30,505 bases of DNA from Spirochaetaceae bacterium UBA6243 (GCA_002441395.1 DJVZ01000011.1:1-30505); one strand, 5' to 3'. Positions 7,927-16,623 are shown, numbered from the stretch's first letter. Program-made: numbers and translations. Notes: generated by a model from the letters alone, not told the origin.

Positions 7927-7955
7927 TTGCATACTTTTGTACCGAGTGTTATATT
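7927..7955 (+). promoter_or_regulatory. Predicted promoter of the deoR-led operon
   Basis: TTGCAT (7927-7932), a 17-nt spacer, and TATATT (7950-7955) form a good sigma-70 promoter. Expected start of transcription is near 7962, leaving a leader of about 60 nt before the ATG at 8025. The same two hexamers with the same spacing occur in front of argG. Confidence 0.7.
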
Positions 7956-7967
7956 AAAAGAAAGTGA

Positions 7968-7990
7968 ATCGAAGCATTATCGAAGATAAT
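7968..7990 (+). promoter_or_regulatory. Candidate DeoR operator: direct repeat overlapping an inverted repeat
   Basis: ATCGAAG occurs twice with an 11-bp period (7968-7974 and 7979-7985), one helical turn apart. The second copy lies within the perfect inverted repeat ATTATC-GAA-GATAAT (7976-7990). The element is just downstream of the predicted transcription start, and DeoR-family proteins often recognise tandem TCGAA-like repeats. Autoregulation by the adjacent DeoR protein is the natural inference. Confidence 0.5.
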
Positions 7991-8024
7991 ATGAAAGAAT
8001 TTCCGAAGTTTTTCGGAGGCAGGC

Positions 8025-8780
8025 ATGTTGTTTGATCTGAATGATCGGGAAAAAGCCATTCTCGAGCTGCTTGCGGATCGCAGTTTCATTTCAGTCTCCG
8101 AATTGGCGAATGCCCTCGACGTTTCTGAGGTGACAATACGCGGAGATCTTTCCACGCTTGAAGAACGCGGCTATCTCCTGAGAACCCGGGGTGGCGCCGA
8201 ACCCTCAATGCACAGAAGCATTCTGGAGCACCAGAAGCTGCACATGGAAGAAAAACAGCGAATCGCAAAGAAGGCGGCAGAACTCGTCGGTGACAGTGAC
8301 CGGATCATGATCGAGGCTGGCACCACGACTGCGCTCATCTCAAGACACCTTGTCGGGAAAAAGGATGTGCAGATCGTGACCAACTCGATGCTGGCTTTTT
8401 CATACTCCCGCATGAATCCACTCATAAATCTGATTCTCACGGGAGGCACTTTCAGGCGCGAGACAGAATCGCTGGTAGGTCCCATAGCCGTGCAAAGCCT
8501 CGGCAGTTTCAACGCGCGCCTCGCATTTGTCGGAACCGACGGTTTTTCCGTGAAAAGGGGAATGACGACCCAACTCACCGAAGGCGCTGAAATTGTCCGC
8601 GCAATGAGCAAGCGGGCAGAAATCACGTGGCTCATCGCCGACTCCTCGAAATTCGACAAAGTCGGCTTTGTCAGCGTGCTGCCGCTCAATGCCGTGCACG
8701 GCATCATCTCCGACACAGGGTTATCCAAAGAAGCGATAGAAGCGCTGCAGGCTGAAGGGCTTGAAGTGCTTCTCGCATAA
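8025..8780 (+). CDS. DeoR/GlpR-family transcriptional regulator
   Basis: A 251-residue regulator. The N-terminal DeoR helix-turn-helix is seen in REKAILELLADRS, VSELANALDVSEVTIRGDL and LEERGYLLRTRGGA (residues 9-63). The C-terminal sugar-phosphate-sensing domain (isomerase-like fold) contains IMIEAGTTTALISRHL, IVTNSMLAF, LTGGTFRRETESLVGP and FVGTDGFS, followed by ADSSKFDKVGF. Members of the family sense phosphorylated sugars, so its effector is probably an intermediate made by the FGGY kinase or the later enzymes of its operon. The start at 8025 has GGAGG at 8015-8019; part of this SD lies in a small stem (CCGAA/TTCGG). It heads the plus-strand operon and is divergent from the fucose transporter genes. 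Confidence 0.93.
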   Translation: MLFDLNDREKAILELLADRSFISVSELANALDVSEVTIRGDLSTLEERGYLLRTRGGAEPSMHRSILEHQKLHMEEKQRIAKKAAELVGDSDRIMIEAGTTTALISRHLVGKKDVQIVTNSMLAFSYSRMNPLINLILTGGTFRRETESLVGPIAVQSLGSFNARLAFVGTDGFSVKRGMTTQLTEGAEIVRAMSKRAEITWLIADSSKFDKVGFVSVLPLNAVHGIISDTGLSKEAIEALQAEGLEVLLA

Positions 8781-8801
8781 GCAAAGAGAGGAAAACAAGA
8801 T

Positions 8802-10106
8802 ATGGCGACAAAGGTCATTATGCCGAAACTCGGCAATACGGTGGAGTCAAGTGTCATCCTTTCATGGAAAGTCAAACCCGGCGACCACATCGACAAGGAT
8901 GCTGTTTTGTGCGAAATCGAGACCGACAAGGCGACGATGGACGTCCCTGCCGGCGTAGAAGGCACAGTGCTGGCGCTCTTGCACAAAGAGGGAGACGACG
9001 TGCCCGTCCTCGAGGCCATCGCCGTGATTGGAAATCAGGGAGAGACTTGGCAGGAAGGTCCAGAAACAGCGCAAAATCCCGCGGTGGGCGAAACGCAGGC
9101 AATCCCGGCGGCTTCTGAGCCTCGAGAGAGCGCCCCAACGGCCTCGCCACCACCTTCAAATGCACAGAAGACTACGGCGGCGGAAGTTTCCGCCACAATG
9201 AGTTCTTCTATGGATAAACATGCCAGCCCCCGCGCACGGCAGGCGATGTCCCAGCTCGGAGTGAACATCGGTGACATCGCACGTGGCAGCGGACCAAACG
9301 GCAGGATACTCGAACGCGATGTCGTCGCTGCTTCCCAGCAGGAAGCGATTCCGTACGCAAGCGCGCCCCAATCCGACAAAGGGCCCGGCCAAGCCCTCGT
9401 CGAACCGGCCCAGGAGTTCGAGGAAGTGCCCCTCATCGGCATACGCAAGCGGATCGCGGCGCGCATGCTCAACTCCATCCAGACTACGGCACAGTACACC
9501 GAACACAGCTCCGCGGACGCGGAGCGCCTTCTTTCCCTCCGTGCCAGGCTCAAGGCGCAGAAGAACCCGGATGTCGCGGGCATCACGATCGGAGACCTGG
9601 TGTTGGCCGCGGTTGTCAAAGTGCTGCCTGAATTCCCTGAATTCAACGCACATCTCGTTGACGGAACACTTAAGCTCTATAAGCCCGTCCATTTGGGCGT
9701 GGCAGTCGATACTCCCCGTGGACTCATGGTCCCTGTGGTGAGAAATGCTCAGAATCTGTCGCTCACCGACATCTCAAAGGAAGTGAAAAGGCTCGCCCAG
9801 GCCTGCCAAAACGGCACCATCGCCCCCGATTCGCTCTCCGGCTCGACATTCACGGTGACGAATCTCGGCGCCTATGGCATCGATCAGTTCACGCCCGTAA
9901 TCAATGCGCCGGAGACCGCGATTCTGGGCGTGTGCACGGTGAGGCCGACCCTTGTACAGACCGACGCTGGTGTCGAAACGCGCATGCGCATCGGACTTTC
10001 GCTCACATCGAACCACCAGGTCATCGACGGCGCCTACGCCGCGCGCTTCCTGAAACGCTTTGGAGAAGTCATCGCCGATATCGATTTTCTATTTATGTCT
10101 TTTTAA
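8802..10106 (+). CDS. Dihydrolipoyl acyltransferase E2 of a 2-oxoacid/acetoin-type dehydrogenase complex
   Basis: A 434-residue E2. A single lipoyl domain occupies residues 1-80, with the lipoylated Lys 43 in EIETDKATMDVPAG. A flexible Ala/Pro/Ser/Glu-rich linker follows (85-135), then a peripheral subunit-binding domain (HASPRARQAMSQLGVNI...GPNGRILERDV, about 139-175). The catalytic domain runs from about 210 to the end, with IGIRKRIAARML, TPRGLMVPVVRNA, FTVTNLGAYG and the active-site HQVIDG (His 405, Asp 409). It transfers the acyl group formed by E1 from lipoamide to CoA. All catalytic residues are present, so it should be active. AGAGAGG precedes the start, 21 bp after the regulator gene. 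The acyl group transferred cannot be read from the sequence; acetyl is the simplest possibility. Confidence 0.93.
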   Translation: MATKVIMPKLGNTVESSVILSWKVKPGDHIDKDAVLCEIETDKATMDVPAGVEGTVLALLHKEGDDVPVLEAIAVIGNQGETWQEGPETAQNPAVGETQAIPAASEPRESAPTASPPPSNAQKTTAAEVSATMSSSMDKHASPRARQAMSQLGVNIGDIARGSGPNGRILERDVVAASQQEAIPYASAPQSDKGPGQALVEPAQEFEEVPLIGIRKRIAARMLNSIQTTAQYTEHSSADAERLLSLRARLKAQKNPDVAGITIGDLVLAAVVKVLPEFPEFNAHLVDGTLKLYKPVHLGVAVDTPRGLMVPVVRNAQNLSLTDISKEVKRLAQACQNGTIAPDSLSGSTFTVTNLGAYGIDQFTPVINAPETAILGVCTVRPTLVQTDAGVETRMRIGLSLTSNHQVIDGAYAARFLKRFGEVIADIDFLFMSF

Positions 10107-10120
10107 TGGAGAGAAACAAC

Positions 10121-11503
10121 ATGGCTCATTATGATGTGGTCATCCTTGGAGCGGGACCCGGAGGCTATCTGGCCGCCGAGCGCCTCGCCGCGGAAAAACT
10201 GAAGGTCGCCCTCATCGAAAAAACCGACGTGGGCGGAACCTGTCTCAACATCGGCTGCGTGCCGACCAAAACCTTCCTCAACAGCGCGAAGCTCTATGCC
10301 CACGCCCGCGAGGGGACGGCCTTCGGCGTTGAAACCGGCGACGTGCGCGTCAACTGGCCGCGGGTCGTGGCATGGAAGGATGAAGTAGTCACCCGCCTCC
10401 GCCGCTCGCTGGAACTCACCCTGAAAAAGGGAGGAGTCGAAATCGTGCGCGGCCAGGGGAAACTCACGGGCGCACACAGCGTCGCTGTGGAAAACGGCGC
10501 CTCCGAACCCGTTCTCCTCGACGCCGACAGCATCATCGTCGCGACGGGTTCTTCGCCCATTATCCCGCCCATCCCAGGAGTAAAAGGCAATCCGGCGGTC
10601 CTCGATTCGACCGGCATGCTCTCGCTGAAGGATATCCCGCAGAGGCTCTGCGTCATCGGAGGCGGCGTGATCGGCGTCGAGTTCGCGAGCCTCTTTTCCT
10701 CGCTCGGCTCGAAGGTCACCGTCATCGAGATGATGGATGAAATCGTCCCTGTCATGGACAAGCAGATGGCGATGATGTTGAGGAATGCCCTCAAGCAGGT
10801 CGCGTTCATGCTTGGCACAAAGGTGACCTCCGTCGACGGCCGGAATGTCGTCTATGAGACTAATGGCGGTGAAAAGGGCTCGCTCGAAGCCGATGCCATC
10901 CTCATGTCCGTGGGGAGAAAAGCCAATATCGAGGGCTGGGGCGCACAGGAGACCGGCCTCGAGATAAAAAACCGCGCGGTCGCGACGGACGCGCACCAGC
11001 GCACGAATCTTCCCGGCCTGTGGGCCATCGGCGATGTCACGGGCAAGAGCCAGCTCGCCCACGCCGCGTACCGCATGGCCGAAGTCGCGGTCGCTGACAT
11101 TCTCGCCGCCCGCAGGGGAGAACGCAGCGTCCAGGAGTTCGTGCCCGAAACTGTTCCGTGGGCACTCTTCTCTCTGCCGGAAGCGGCCGGCGTCGGCTAC
11201 ACAGAGCACGAGGCCAAGGCGAAGGGGTACGACATCGATGTCATCCGGACCCCCTACGGCGTCTCGGGCCGCTTCATCGCCGAAAACGGCTTCAGCGCGC
11301 CCGGCTCCATAAAAATCATCCTGGAAAAAACAAGCGAGAGAATCTTGGGCGTTCACATGCTCGGCGCGTACGCCTCCGAGCACATATGGGGCGCGGCGCT
11401 TGCGCTCGAACGCAAACTGCCGCTTTCCGCGCTGCAGAACATGGTCTTCCCCCACCCCACCGTGTCGGAAGTGATCCGCGAAGCCGCATGGAGCGCGCGT
11501 TAA
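10121..11503 (+). CDS. Dihydrolipoyl dehydrogenase E3 of the complex
   Basis: A 460-residue FAD/NAD disulfide oxidoreductase that reoxidises E2 dihydrolipoamide with NAD+. FAD motif GAGPGGYLAAE is at residues 10-20, and the redox-active disulfide is in GGTCLNIGCVPTKTFL (Cys 41, Cys 46). The NAD motif is CVIGGGVIGVEFASLFSSLG, the second FAD-binding motif is LPGLWAIGDVTGKSQLAHAA, and the C-terminal dimer-interface His is in FPHPTVSEVIREAAW. The start is ATG 10121, preceded by GGAGAG and giving MAHYDVVILG; upstream in-frame codons overlap the E2 gene and are not needed. It is 14 bp from E2. A pathway-dedicated E3 beside E2 and E1 supports an operon-specific complex rather than a housekeeping pyruvate dehydrogenase. 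Confidence 0.95.
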   Translation: MAHYDVVILGAGPGGYLAAERLAAEKLKVALIEKTDVGGTCLNIGCVPTKTFLNSAKLYAHAREGTAFGVETGDVRVNWPRVVAWKDEVVTRLRRSLELTLKKGGVEIVRGQGKLTGAHSVAVENGASEPVLLDADSIIVATGSSPIIPPIPGVKGNPAVLDSTGMLSLKDIPQRLCVIGGGVIGVEFASLFSSLGSKVTVIEMMDEIVPVMDKQMAMMLRNALKQVAFMLGTKVTSVDGRNVVYETNGGEKGSLEADAILMSVGRKANIEGWGAQETGLEIKNRAVATDAHQRTNLPGLWAIGDVTGKSQLAHAAYRMAEVAVADILAARRGERSVQEFVPETVPWALFSLPEAAGVGYTEHEAKAKGYDIDVIRTPYGVSGRFIAENGFSAPGSIKIILEKTSERILGVHMLGAYASEHIWGAALALERKLPLSALQNMVFPHPTVSEVIREAAWSAR

Positions 11504-11533
11504 TCCGGCGCACATTCGAAAAGGAGTATAGAT

Positions 11534-13990
11534 ATGCCGAAATCACTGCCAATCGAACCGAACGAGGTTCGCAAATCAGGAACACTGAAAATCGCCGAGA
11601 TACCCATCAATCAATACAGGAGAAACTTCGAGCAGGAGAAGGAACGCTTCGGCGAGGCTGGTCTGCTCGCGATGCTCCACGACATGATCGTGGTGCGCGA
11701 ATTCGAGACGATGCTCAACACGTTCAAGACGATGGGAGCATGGGAAGGCATCGAATACAACCACAAGGGACCGGCACACCTCTCCATCGGACAGGAAGCC
11801 GCGGTGGTGGGCCAGGCCGCGGCCCTCGATCCCGACGATTTCATATTCGGCTCGCACCGGAGCCACGGTGAGATCCTCGCGAAGTGTCTCTCCGCGGCCC
11901 GCAAACTCGACGACGCGAAGCTCGTCCCGGTCATGGAAGCGTGGCTCGGTGGAGAGACCTTCGGCTACGCGAAGCGCATGCCCCACAGCGACACCTTCTC
12001 CCTCGCGCGCAACTTCATCGTGTTCGGCACCCTCGCCGAAATCTTCGCGCGCAAGGCCGGCTTCAACAGGGGCATGGGCGGATCGATGCACGCCTTCTTC
12101 CTGCCCTTCGGGTCGATGCCGAACAACGCGATAGTCGGCGGCTCGGCCGACATTGCCCTCGGCTCGGCGCTCTTCAAGCGGATCAACAAAAAACCCGGCA
12201 TCGTCATCGCGAATATCGGCGACGCGTCCATGGGATGCGGTCCCGTGTGGGAGGCCATGACGATGGCCTCAATGGATCAGTACCGGACCCTCTGGCCCGA
12301 ATCGGCGGGGGGGGCGCCGCCCATCCTCTTCAACTTCTTCAACAACTTCTACGGTATGGGCGGACAGACCAACGGCGAGACCATGGGCTACGGCGTGCTC
12401 GCGCGCGTCGGGGCCGGCGTCAATCCCGACGCCATGCACGCCGAACGCGTGGACGGCCTCGATCCGCTCGCGGTGGCCGATGCCGTGCTCAGAAAAAAGA
12501 AAATCCTGCTCGAAGGCAAGGGTCCCGCCCTTCTCGATACCATCACCTACCGCATCTCCGGCCACTCGCCCAGCGACTCCTCGAGCTACCGCACGAAAGA
12601 AGAGATCGAAGAGTGGCAGAACAACGATTCGATCGCCGAATTCTCGAAGTACCTCATGGAGAATGGCATCCTCGGCGAAGCAGAACTCGGGACCATGCGC
12701 GAAGGAATTCACCGCACCCTCTTCGAGGCGGTCAAGCTCGCGACGAACGAGGATGCCTGTCCCCGCGCCGACGGCAGATTCATCGAATCAGTCATGTACT
12801 CCAACAAGAAAGTACTCAAACTCGAAGACCGGGCATCGGAGATGCTGCAGGCCGGCGACGACAACCCGCGCGTGCAGTCCATCGCCCGCCGCGCGCGATT
12901 TGCGCTGGATGCCGACGGCAAACCCTTGCCCAAAAACAAAGTGTACCAGCTCCGCGACGGCATCTTCGAGGCCTTGCTCTATCACTTCAAACAGGATCCG
13001 ACCATGGCCGCCTGGGGAGAGGAAAACCGCGACTGGGGCGGCGCCTTCGCGGTCTATCGCGGCCTCACCGAGGCCCTGCCCTACCCTCGCCTCTTCAACA
13101 GCTCGATCTCTGAAGGGGCAATCGTCGGTTCGGGCGTCGGGTACGCGCTCTCCGGAGGGCGGGCTGTCGTCGAGCTCATGTACTGCGATTTCCTGGGTCG
13201 TGCGGGCGACGAAATCTTCAACCAGGCTTCCAAATGGCAGGCCATGTCGGCGGGACTCCTCAAAATGCCACTCGTCATCCGCGTGTCCATCGGAAACAAA
13301 TACGGGGCCCAGCACAGCCAGGACTGGTCGGCCCTTGTGGCGCATATCCCTGGGCTGAAAGTGTATTTCCCCGCGACCCCTTATGACGCCAAGGGCATGA
13401 TGCACCTCGCCTTGAGCGGCACCGACCCGGTGGTCTTCCTCGAGAGCCAGCTCTTGTACGACATGGGCGAGCAGTTTGAAAAAGACGGCGTACCCCAGGA
13501 CTACTATGAAATTCCAGAAGGCGTGCCGGCGGTCAGAAAGGCAGGGAAGGACATCACCATCGCGACCTACGGCGCGACCTTGTACCGCGCCCTGAAGGCG
13601 GCCCAGATTCTCGAAGAAAAATACGGCGTGTCGGCCGAAGTGATGGATCTGCGCTTCATCGCGCCCTTCGACTACGAACCCCTCGTCGAGAGCGTGCGGA
13701 AAACAGGGCGGCTCGTGCTCGCTTCCGACGCCGTGGAGCGGGGCTCTTTCCTGCACACCATCGCATCGAACGTGCAGGGACTCGCCTTCGACTGGCTCGA
13801 CGCACCGGTCGCGGTCGTGGGATCGCGCAACTGGATTACGCCGGCGGCCGAGATGGAGAGCATCTACTTCCCGCAGCCCGAGTGGATTATCGACGCAATT
13901 CATGAGAGAATTCTGCCGTTGCGGGGATACACGCCATCGACCGCGCAGACCTCGCAGGAGATCGCGCGGCGATATCGGGCGGGAGTGTGA
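11534..13990 (+). CDS. Fused alpha-beta E1, thiamine-diphosphate-dependent dehydrogenase, enlarged and divergent
   Basis: An 818-residue fusion of E1-alpha (about 1-420) and E1-beta (about 475-800). The alpha half has GPAHLSIGQEAAVVG, SHRSHGEILAK and RGMGGSMHAFF. The ThDP motif begins GDASMG and reaches NN only after about 39 residues, whereas the usual motif is GDG-x(24-28)-NN. A segment of roughly 40 residues between SHRSHG and RGMGGSMH is also longer than in standard E1-alpha. The beta half has WGEENRDWGGAF (cofactor-activating Glu), SEGAIVGSGVGYALSG, YGAQHSQDW and the transketolase C-domain DLRFIAPFD. It should form the acyl-lipoyl intermediate from a 2-oxoacid or an alpha-hydroxyketone. 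The altered active-site-side loops suggest a substrate other than pyruvate. AAGGAG precedes the start. Confidence 0.9.
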   Translation: MPKSLPIEPNEVRKSGTLKIAEIPINQYRRNFEQEKERFGEAGLLAMLHDMIVVREFETMLNTFKTMGAWEGIEYNHKGPAHLSIGQEAAVVGQAAALDPDDFIFGSHRSHGEILAKCLSAARKLDDAKLVPVMEAWLGGETFGYAKRMPHSDTFSLARNFIVFGTLAEIFARKAGFNRGMGGSMHAFFLPFGSMPNNAIVGGSADIALGSALFKRINKKPGIVIANIGDASMGCGPVWEAMTMASMDQYRTLWPESAGGAPPILFNFFNNFYGMGGQTNGETMGYGVLARVGAGVNPDAMHAERVDGLDPLAVADAVLRKKKILLEGKGPALLDTITYRISGHSPSDSSSYRTKEEIEEWQNNDSIAEFSKYLMENGILGEAELGTMREGIHRTLFEAVKLATNEDACPRADGRFIESVMYSNKKVLKLEDRASEMLQAGDDNPRVQSIARRARFALDADGKPLPKNKVYQLRDGIFEALLYHFKQDPTMAAWGEENRDWGGAFAVYRGLTEALPYPRLFNSSISEGAIVGSGVGYALSGGRAVVELMYCDFLGRAGDEIFNQASKWQAMSAGLLKMPLVIRVSIGNKYGAQHSQDWSALVAHIPGLKVYFPATPYDAKGMMHLALSGTDPVVFLESQLLYDMGEQFEKDGVPQDYYEIPEGVPAVRKAGKDITIATYGATLYRALKAAQILEEKYGVSAEVMDLRFIAPFDYEPLVESVRKTGRLVLASDAVERGSFLHTIASNVQGLAFDWLDAPVAVVGSRNWITPAAEMESIYFPQPEWIIDAIHERILPLRGYTPSTAQTSQEIARRYRAGV

Positions 13991-14010
13991 TAGAGAGGAA
14001 ACAGCAAGCG

Positions 14011-15384
14011 ATGAACGATCTGAATGATGCCAAGATGATTGTTGCCGACGCCGGGCGGCCGCCGGAGCGGCGTCTTGAGGCGCTGGCCGAGGCGGCGCGG
14101 GCACTGGGCCGGCCCGAAAAGCGCTCGGGCGAATCGAACAACCACATCCACACGTGCTACAGCTTCAGTCCGTACACGCCCTCCGGAGCGGCGCTCGCGG
14201 CGCGCGTGGCCGGCCTCGACGTGGCGGGTTCGGTGGACCACGACTCGTACGCGGCCGCGGGTGAAATGCGCGCCGCCTGTGCGCTCCTCGGCATTGGCGC
14301 TGTCACCGGCTTTGAACTCAGAGTGTCGCTCAAAGCCGCGGCCCGCCAATTTCCCGAAAAAACCGCCGCACTTCTGACCGGGCGCAAACTCAACAACCCC
14401 GACTCCACGGGCATCATCTACATGACAATCCAGGGCGTGCCGGCCTCCGCGCGCATGGAAGTCGAAACCTTCCTCGCGCCCGTCCGCCTGGCACGCTTCA
14501 AACGTACCGGGCGCATGGTAGAGCGGGCGAACAGCCTCCTCTCCTCGTTCGGCCTTCAGCGCATCGATTTTGAAAAAGATGTGGTGGCCGCCTCGAAATT
14601 CGCGGAGGGCGGCACCATCACCGAGCGTCACCTCCTCGCCGCAGTGTCCCGGTCGATCCTCGACTCCGTGGGCCCAGGGCCGGCTCTTCCGACCTGGCTC
14701 GCAGGCACCCTCGGCCTGCGCCTCAGCAATGCTCAGCGGCGCATGCTCTCCGATCCGGCGAATCCCTATCTCATGTACGACCTTCTGGGCACCCTCAAGG
14801 CGGGCTTCCTCGACAAAATATTTATCCAGCCCGAAGAAGAATGTGTCGATGTGAGGGATGCCATCTCGTTTGCGCTGCGCGTCGGCGCGATTCCGGCCTA
14901 CGCCTACCTCGGGGACGTCGCCGAGTCTCCCACCGGTGACAAGAAAGCTGAAAAGTTCGAAGACGAAATTCTGGACGACCTCATGCCGATTCTCAGGGAC
15001 ATCGGCTTCCCCGCGATCACCTACATGCCGCCGCGCAACACGGTAGCCCAGCTTCTGCGCCTGCAGGAGCTCTGCGGCCGCTACGGCTTCATGGAGATTT
15101 CAGGCGTCGACATCAATCAGCCCCGCCAGTCTTTCAACTGCCCCGAACTGCTGCAGCCGGAGTTCAGACACCTCGACGACGCGACCTGGGCGATGGTCGC
15201 GCACGAGGCCCTCAGCGCGGTCGACCGCCGCTTCGGACTTTTCTCGAATGAGAATCCGCTCTCGCACCTTTCAATACGGCAGAGAATCGGCATCTTCGCT
15301 CGTGCGGGACGGGAAATCGACTTCTTCGATCCCTCTTCTCTCGAAAAAAGAGCGAGCACCCTTTTCCAGGAGAAAAATGCATGA
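14011..15384 (+). CDS. PHP-domain protein, likely metal-dependent phosphoesterase or hydrolase
   Basis: A 457-residue protein whose N-terminal third shows PHP (polymerase and histidinol phosphatase) metal-site motifs: HIHTCYSFSP (His 45, His 47), VDHDSY (Asp 76, His 77) and TGFELRVS (Glu 102). The remaining part contains AYAYLGDVAESPTGDKKAEKF, GFPAITYMPPRNT and EISGVDINQPRQSF, which could supply further ligands (His/Asp). It is not PolC, HisK or a DNA polymerase X domain by length. PHP enzymes hydrolyse phosphate esters using two or three metal ions; in this operon a sugar or tetrose phosphate is a possible substrate, by inference only. I chose ATG 14011; a GTG at 13987 overlapping the E1 stop is an alternative. 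It overlaps the next gene by 4 bp. Confidence 0.8.
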   Translation: MNDLNDAKMIVADAGRPPERRLEALAEAARALGRPEKRSGESNNHIHTCYSFSPYTPSGAALAARVAGLDVAGSVDHDSYAAAGEMRAACALLGIGAVTGFELRVSLKAAARQFPEKTAALLTGRKLNNPDSTGIIYMTIQGVPASARMEVETFLAPVRLARFKRTGRMVERANSLLSSFGLQRIDFEKDVVAASKFAEGGTITERHLLAAVSRSILDSVGPGPALPTWLAGTLGLRLSNAQRRMLSDPANPYLMYDLLGTLKAGFLDKIFIQPEEECVDVRDAISFALRVGAIPAYAYLGDVAESPTGDKKAEKFEDEILDDLMPILRDIGFPAITYMPPRNTVAQLLRLQELCGRYGFMEISGVDINQPRQSFNCPELLQPEFRHLDDATWAMVAHEALSAVDRRFGLFSNENPLSHLSIRQRIGIFARAGREIDFFDPSSLEKRASTLFQEKNA

Positions 15385-16598
15385 AAACAACCGTTTCTCC
15401 AAGTTCGATTGCCCCCATTTTGCGTGGGCTGATCCTCTCTGAAGCCTCCTTTTCCTGCATGGTGAAAGTTCGTGCCGAAGATCAGCCCTGCCCGAAAGAG
15501 AGCCTCAGATTTGTGGCCGACGGCATTCTCCCGAACGCGGAGATCGATGATGGCGAGCTGGCGGCGGCCCTGAAAAAGGCCTTGTCCCCTCACGAGGCCC
15601 AGAACATCCGCAACCAGCTCCGCAGCGGTGATACCTGCGTCGACATCGTAACTACGAATGGTGCGACGATCGCCCAATACCACCTCGTGCCCCTTGAACC
15701 TCTGGACCGTCGCTACCGTACGGCGATACAGGCTCCCGGCGACGAGAGTCTCCTTGCGAGCGCGGCACGGGCTTCGGTGGTGAGAGGCAAGATCGCCTTT
15801 GTCACGGGAGGAGCACAGGGGTTCGGGGCCGAGATCGCGCGGGGACTGGCGCAGTCGGGCGCGGTCGTCTGGATCGCGGACATAAATCTGCCGGCCGCGC
15901 GGAGCTTTGCGCAGAAGCTCGCCGCGGAGACCGACAGCCCGGCGGTATTCGCCGTCGACATCGACGTCAGCAGCGAAACATCGGTCCAGCGCGCCTTTGA
16001 AACAGTCGCCCAAACGACAGGCGGACTGGACCTCGTGGTTTCGAATGCGGGCATCCTGAAAGCCGGTTCCATCCTCGACCAGCCGGTCGGGGATTTTCGG
16101 CTCGTCAACGAAGTGAACTACACGGGCTTTTTCAATGTGGCCCAGCACGCGGCTCGGCTTCTGCGCCTGCAGTGGCTCGGGGCCCCTGACTGGCATACCG
16201 ACATTATCCAGATAAACTCCAAATCGGGTCTGGAAGGCTCGAACAAGAATGGCGCGTACGCCGGCTCAAAATTCGGCAGCATAGGGCTCGTGCAGAGCTT
16301 CGCGCTCGAGCTCGTCGAATATCGCATCAAAGTCAACGCGGTCTGCCCGGGAAATTTTTTCGACGGACCGCTTTGGTCCGATCCCCAGAGAGGGCTCTTC
16401 GTGCAGTACCTCAATTCGGGCAAGGTCCCTGGCGCAAAAACCGTAGAAGACGTGCGCGCTTACTACGAAGCGAAGGTGCCGATGAGACGGGGCTGCTATG
16501 GCCCCGATGTCCTCAAGGCGATATATTACCTCGTCGAACAGGCCTACGAGACGGGCCAGGCGCTGCCGGTGACGGGTGGACAGGTAATGCTGAATTAA
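15381..16598 (+). CDS. SrlD-like short-chain dehydrogenase with an N-terminal extension
   Basis: A 405-residue protein. Residues about 136-405 are a classical SDR: VTGGAQGFGAEIA (nucleotide loop 142-149), ADIN with Asp 167 (favours NAD(H)), NAG at 222-224, catalytic Ser near 280 and YAGSK (Tyr 293, Lys 297). The stretch IIQINSKSGLEGSNKNGAYA, the KVPMRRGC motif and the terminal VTGGQVMLN closely recall sorbitol-6-phosphate 2-dehydrogenase SrlD/GutD, which oxidises D-glucitol 6-phosphate to fructose 6-phosphate. Residues 1-130 (containing DGILPNAEIDDGELAAALKK and DIVTTNGATIAQYHLVPLEP) match no domain I recognise and are not a class II aldolase. A polyol-phosphate oxidation fits the neighbouring FGGY kinase and SorE-like reductase. 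ATGA overlap with the PHP gene. Confidence 0.88.
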   Translation: MKTTVSPSSIAPILRGLILSEASFSCMVKVRAEDQPCPKESLRFVADGILPNAEIDDGELAAALKKALSPHEAQNIRNQLRSGDTCVDIVTTNGATIAQYHLVPLEPLDRRYRTAIQAPGDESLLASAARASVVRGKIAFVTGGAQGFGAEIARGLAQSGAVVWIADINLPAARSFAQKLAAETDSPAVFAVDIDVSSETSVQRAFETVAQTTGGLDLVVSNAGILKAGSILDQPVGDFRLVNEVNYTGFFNVAQHAARLLRLQWLGAPDWHTDIIQINSKSGLEGSNKNGAYAGSKFGSIGLVQSFALELVEYRIKVNAVCPGNFFDGPLWSDPQRGLFVQYLNSGKVPGAKTVEDVRAYYEAKVPMRRGCYGPDVLKAIYYLVEQAYETGQALPVTGGQVMLN

Positions 16599-16623
16599 TA
16601 ATCAGAAGCGAAAGGGAGGCACC

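Noticed and set aside
10103..11515. 470-codon open frame on the minus strand opposite E3
   Set aside because: It lies wholly antisense to a gene with intact FAD, NAD and redox-disulfide motifs. Long antisense frames are expected in GC-rich coding DNA, and its translation is rich in Arg, Asp and His without family motifs.
12788..14104. 438-codon minus-strand frame opposite the fused E1, plus a 409-codon plus-strand frame at 11884-13113
   Set aside because: Both are shadows of the E1 gene; their composition (Arg/His/Pro-rich) is typical of out-of-frame reading.
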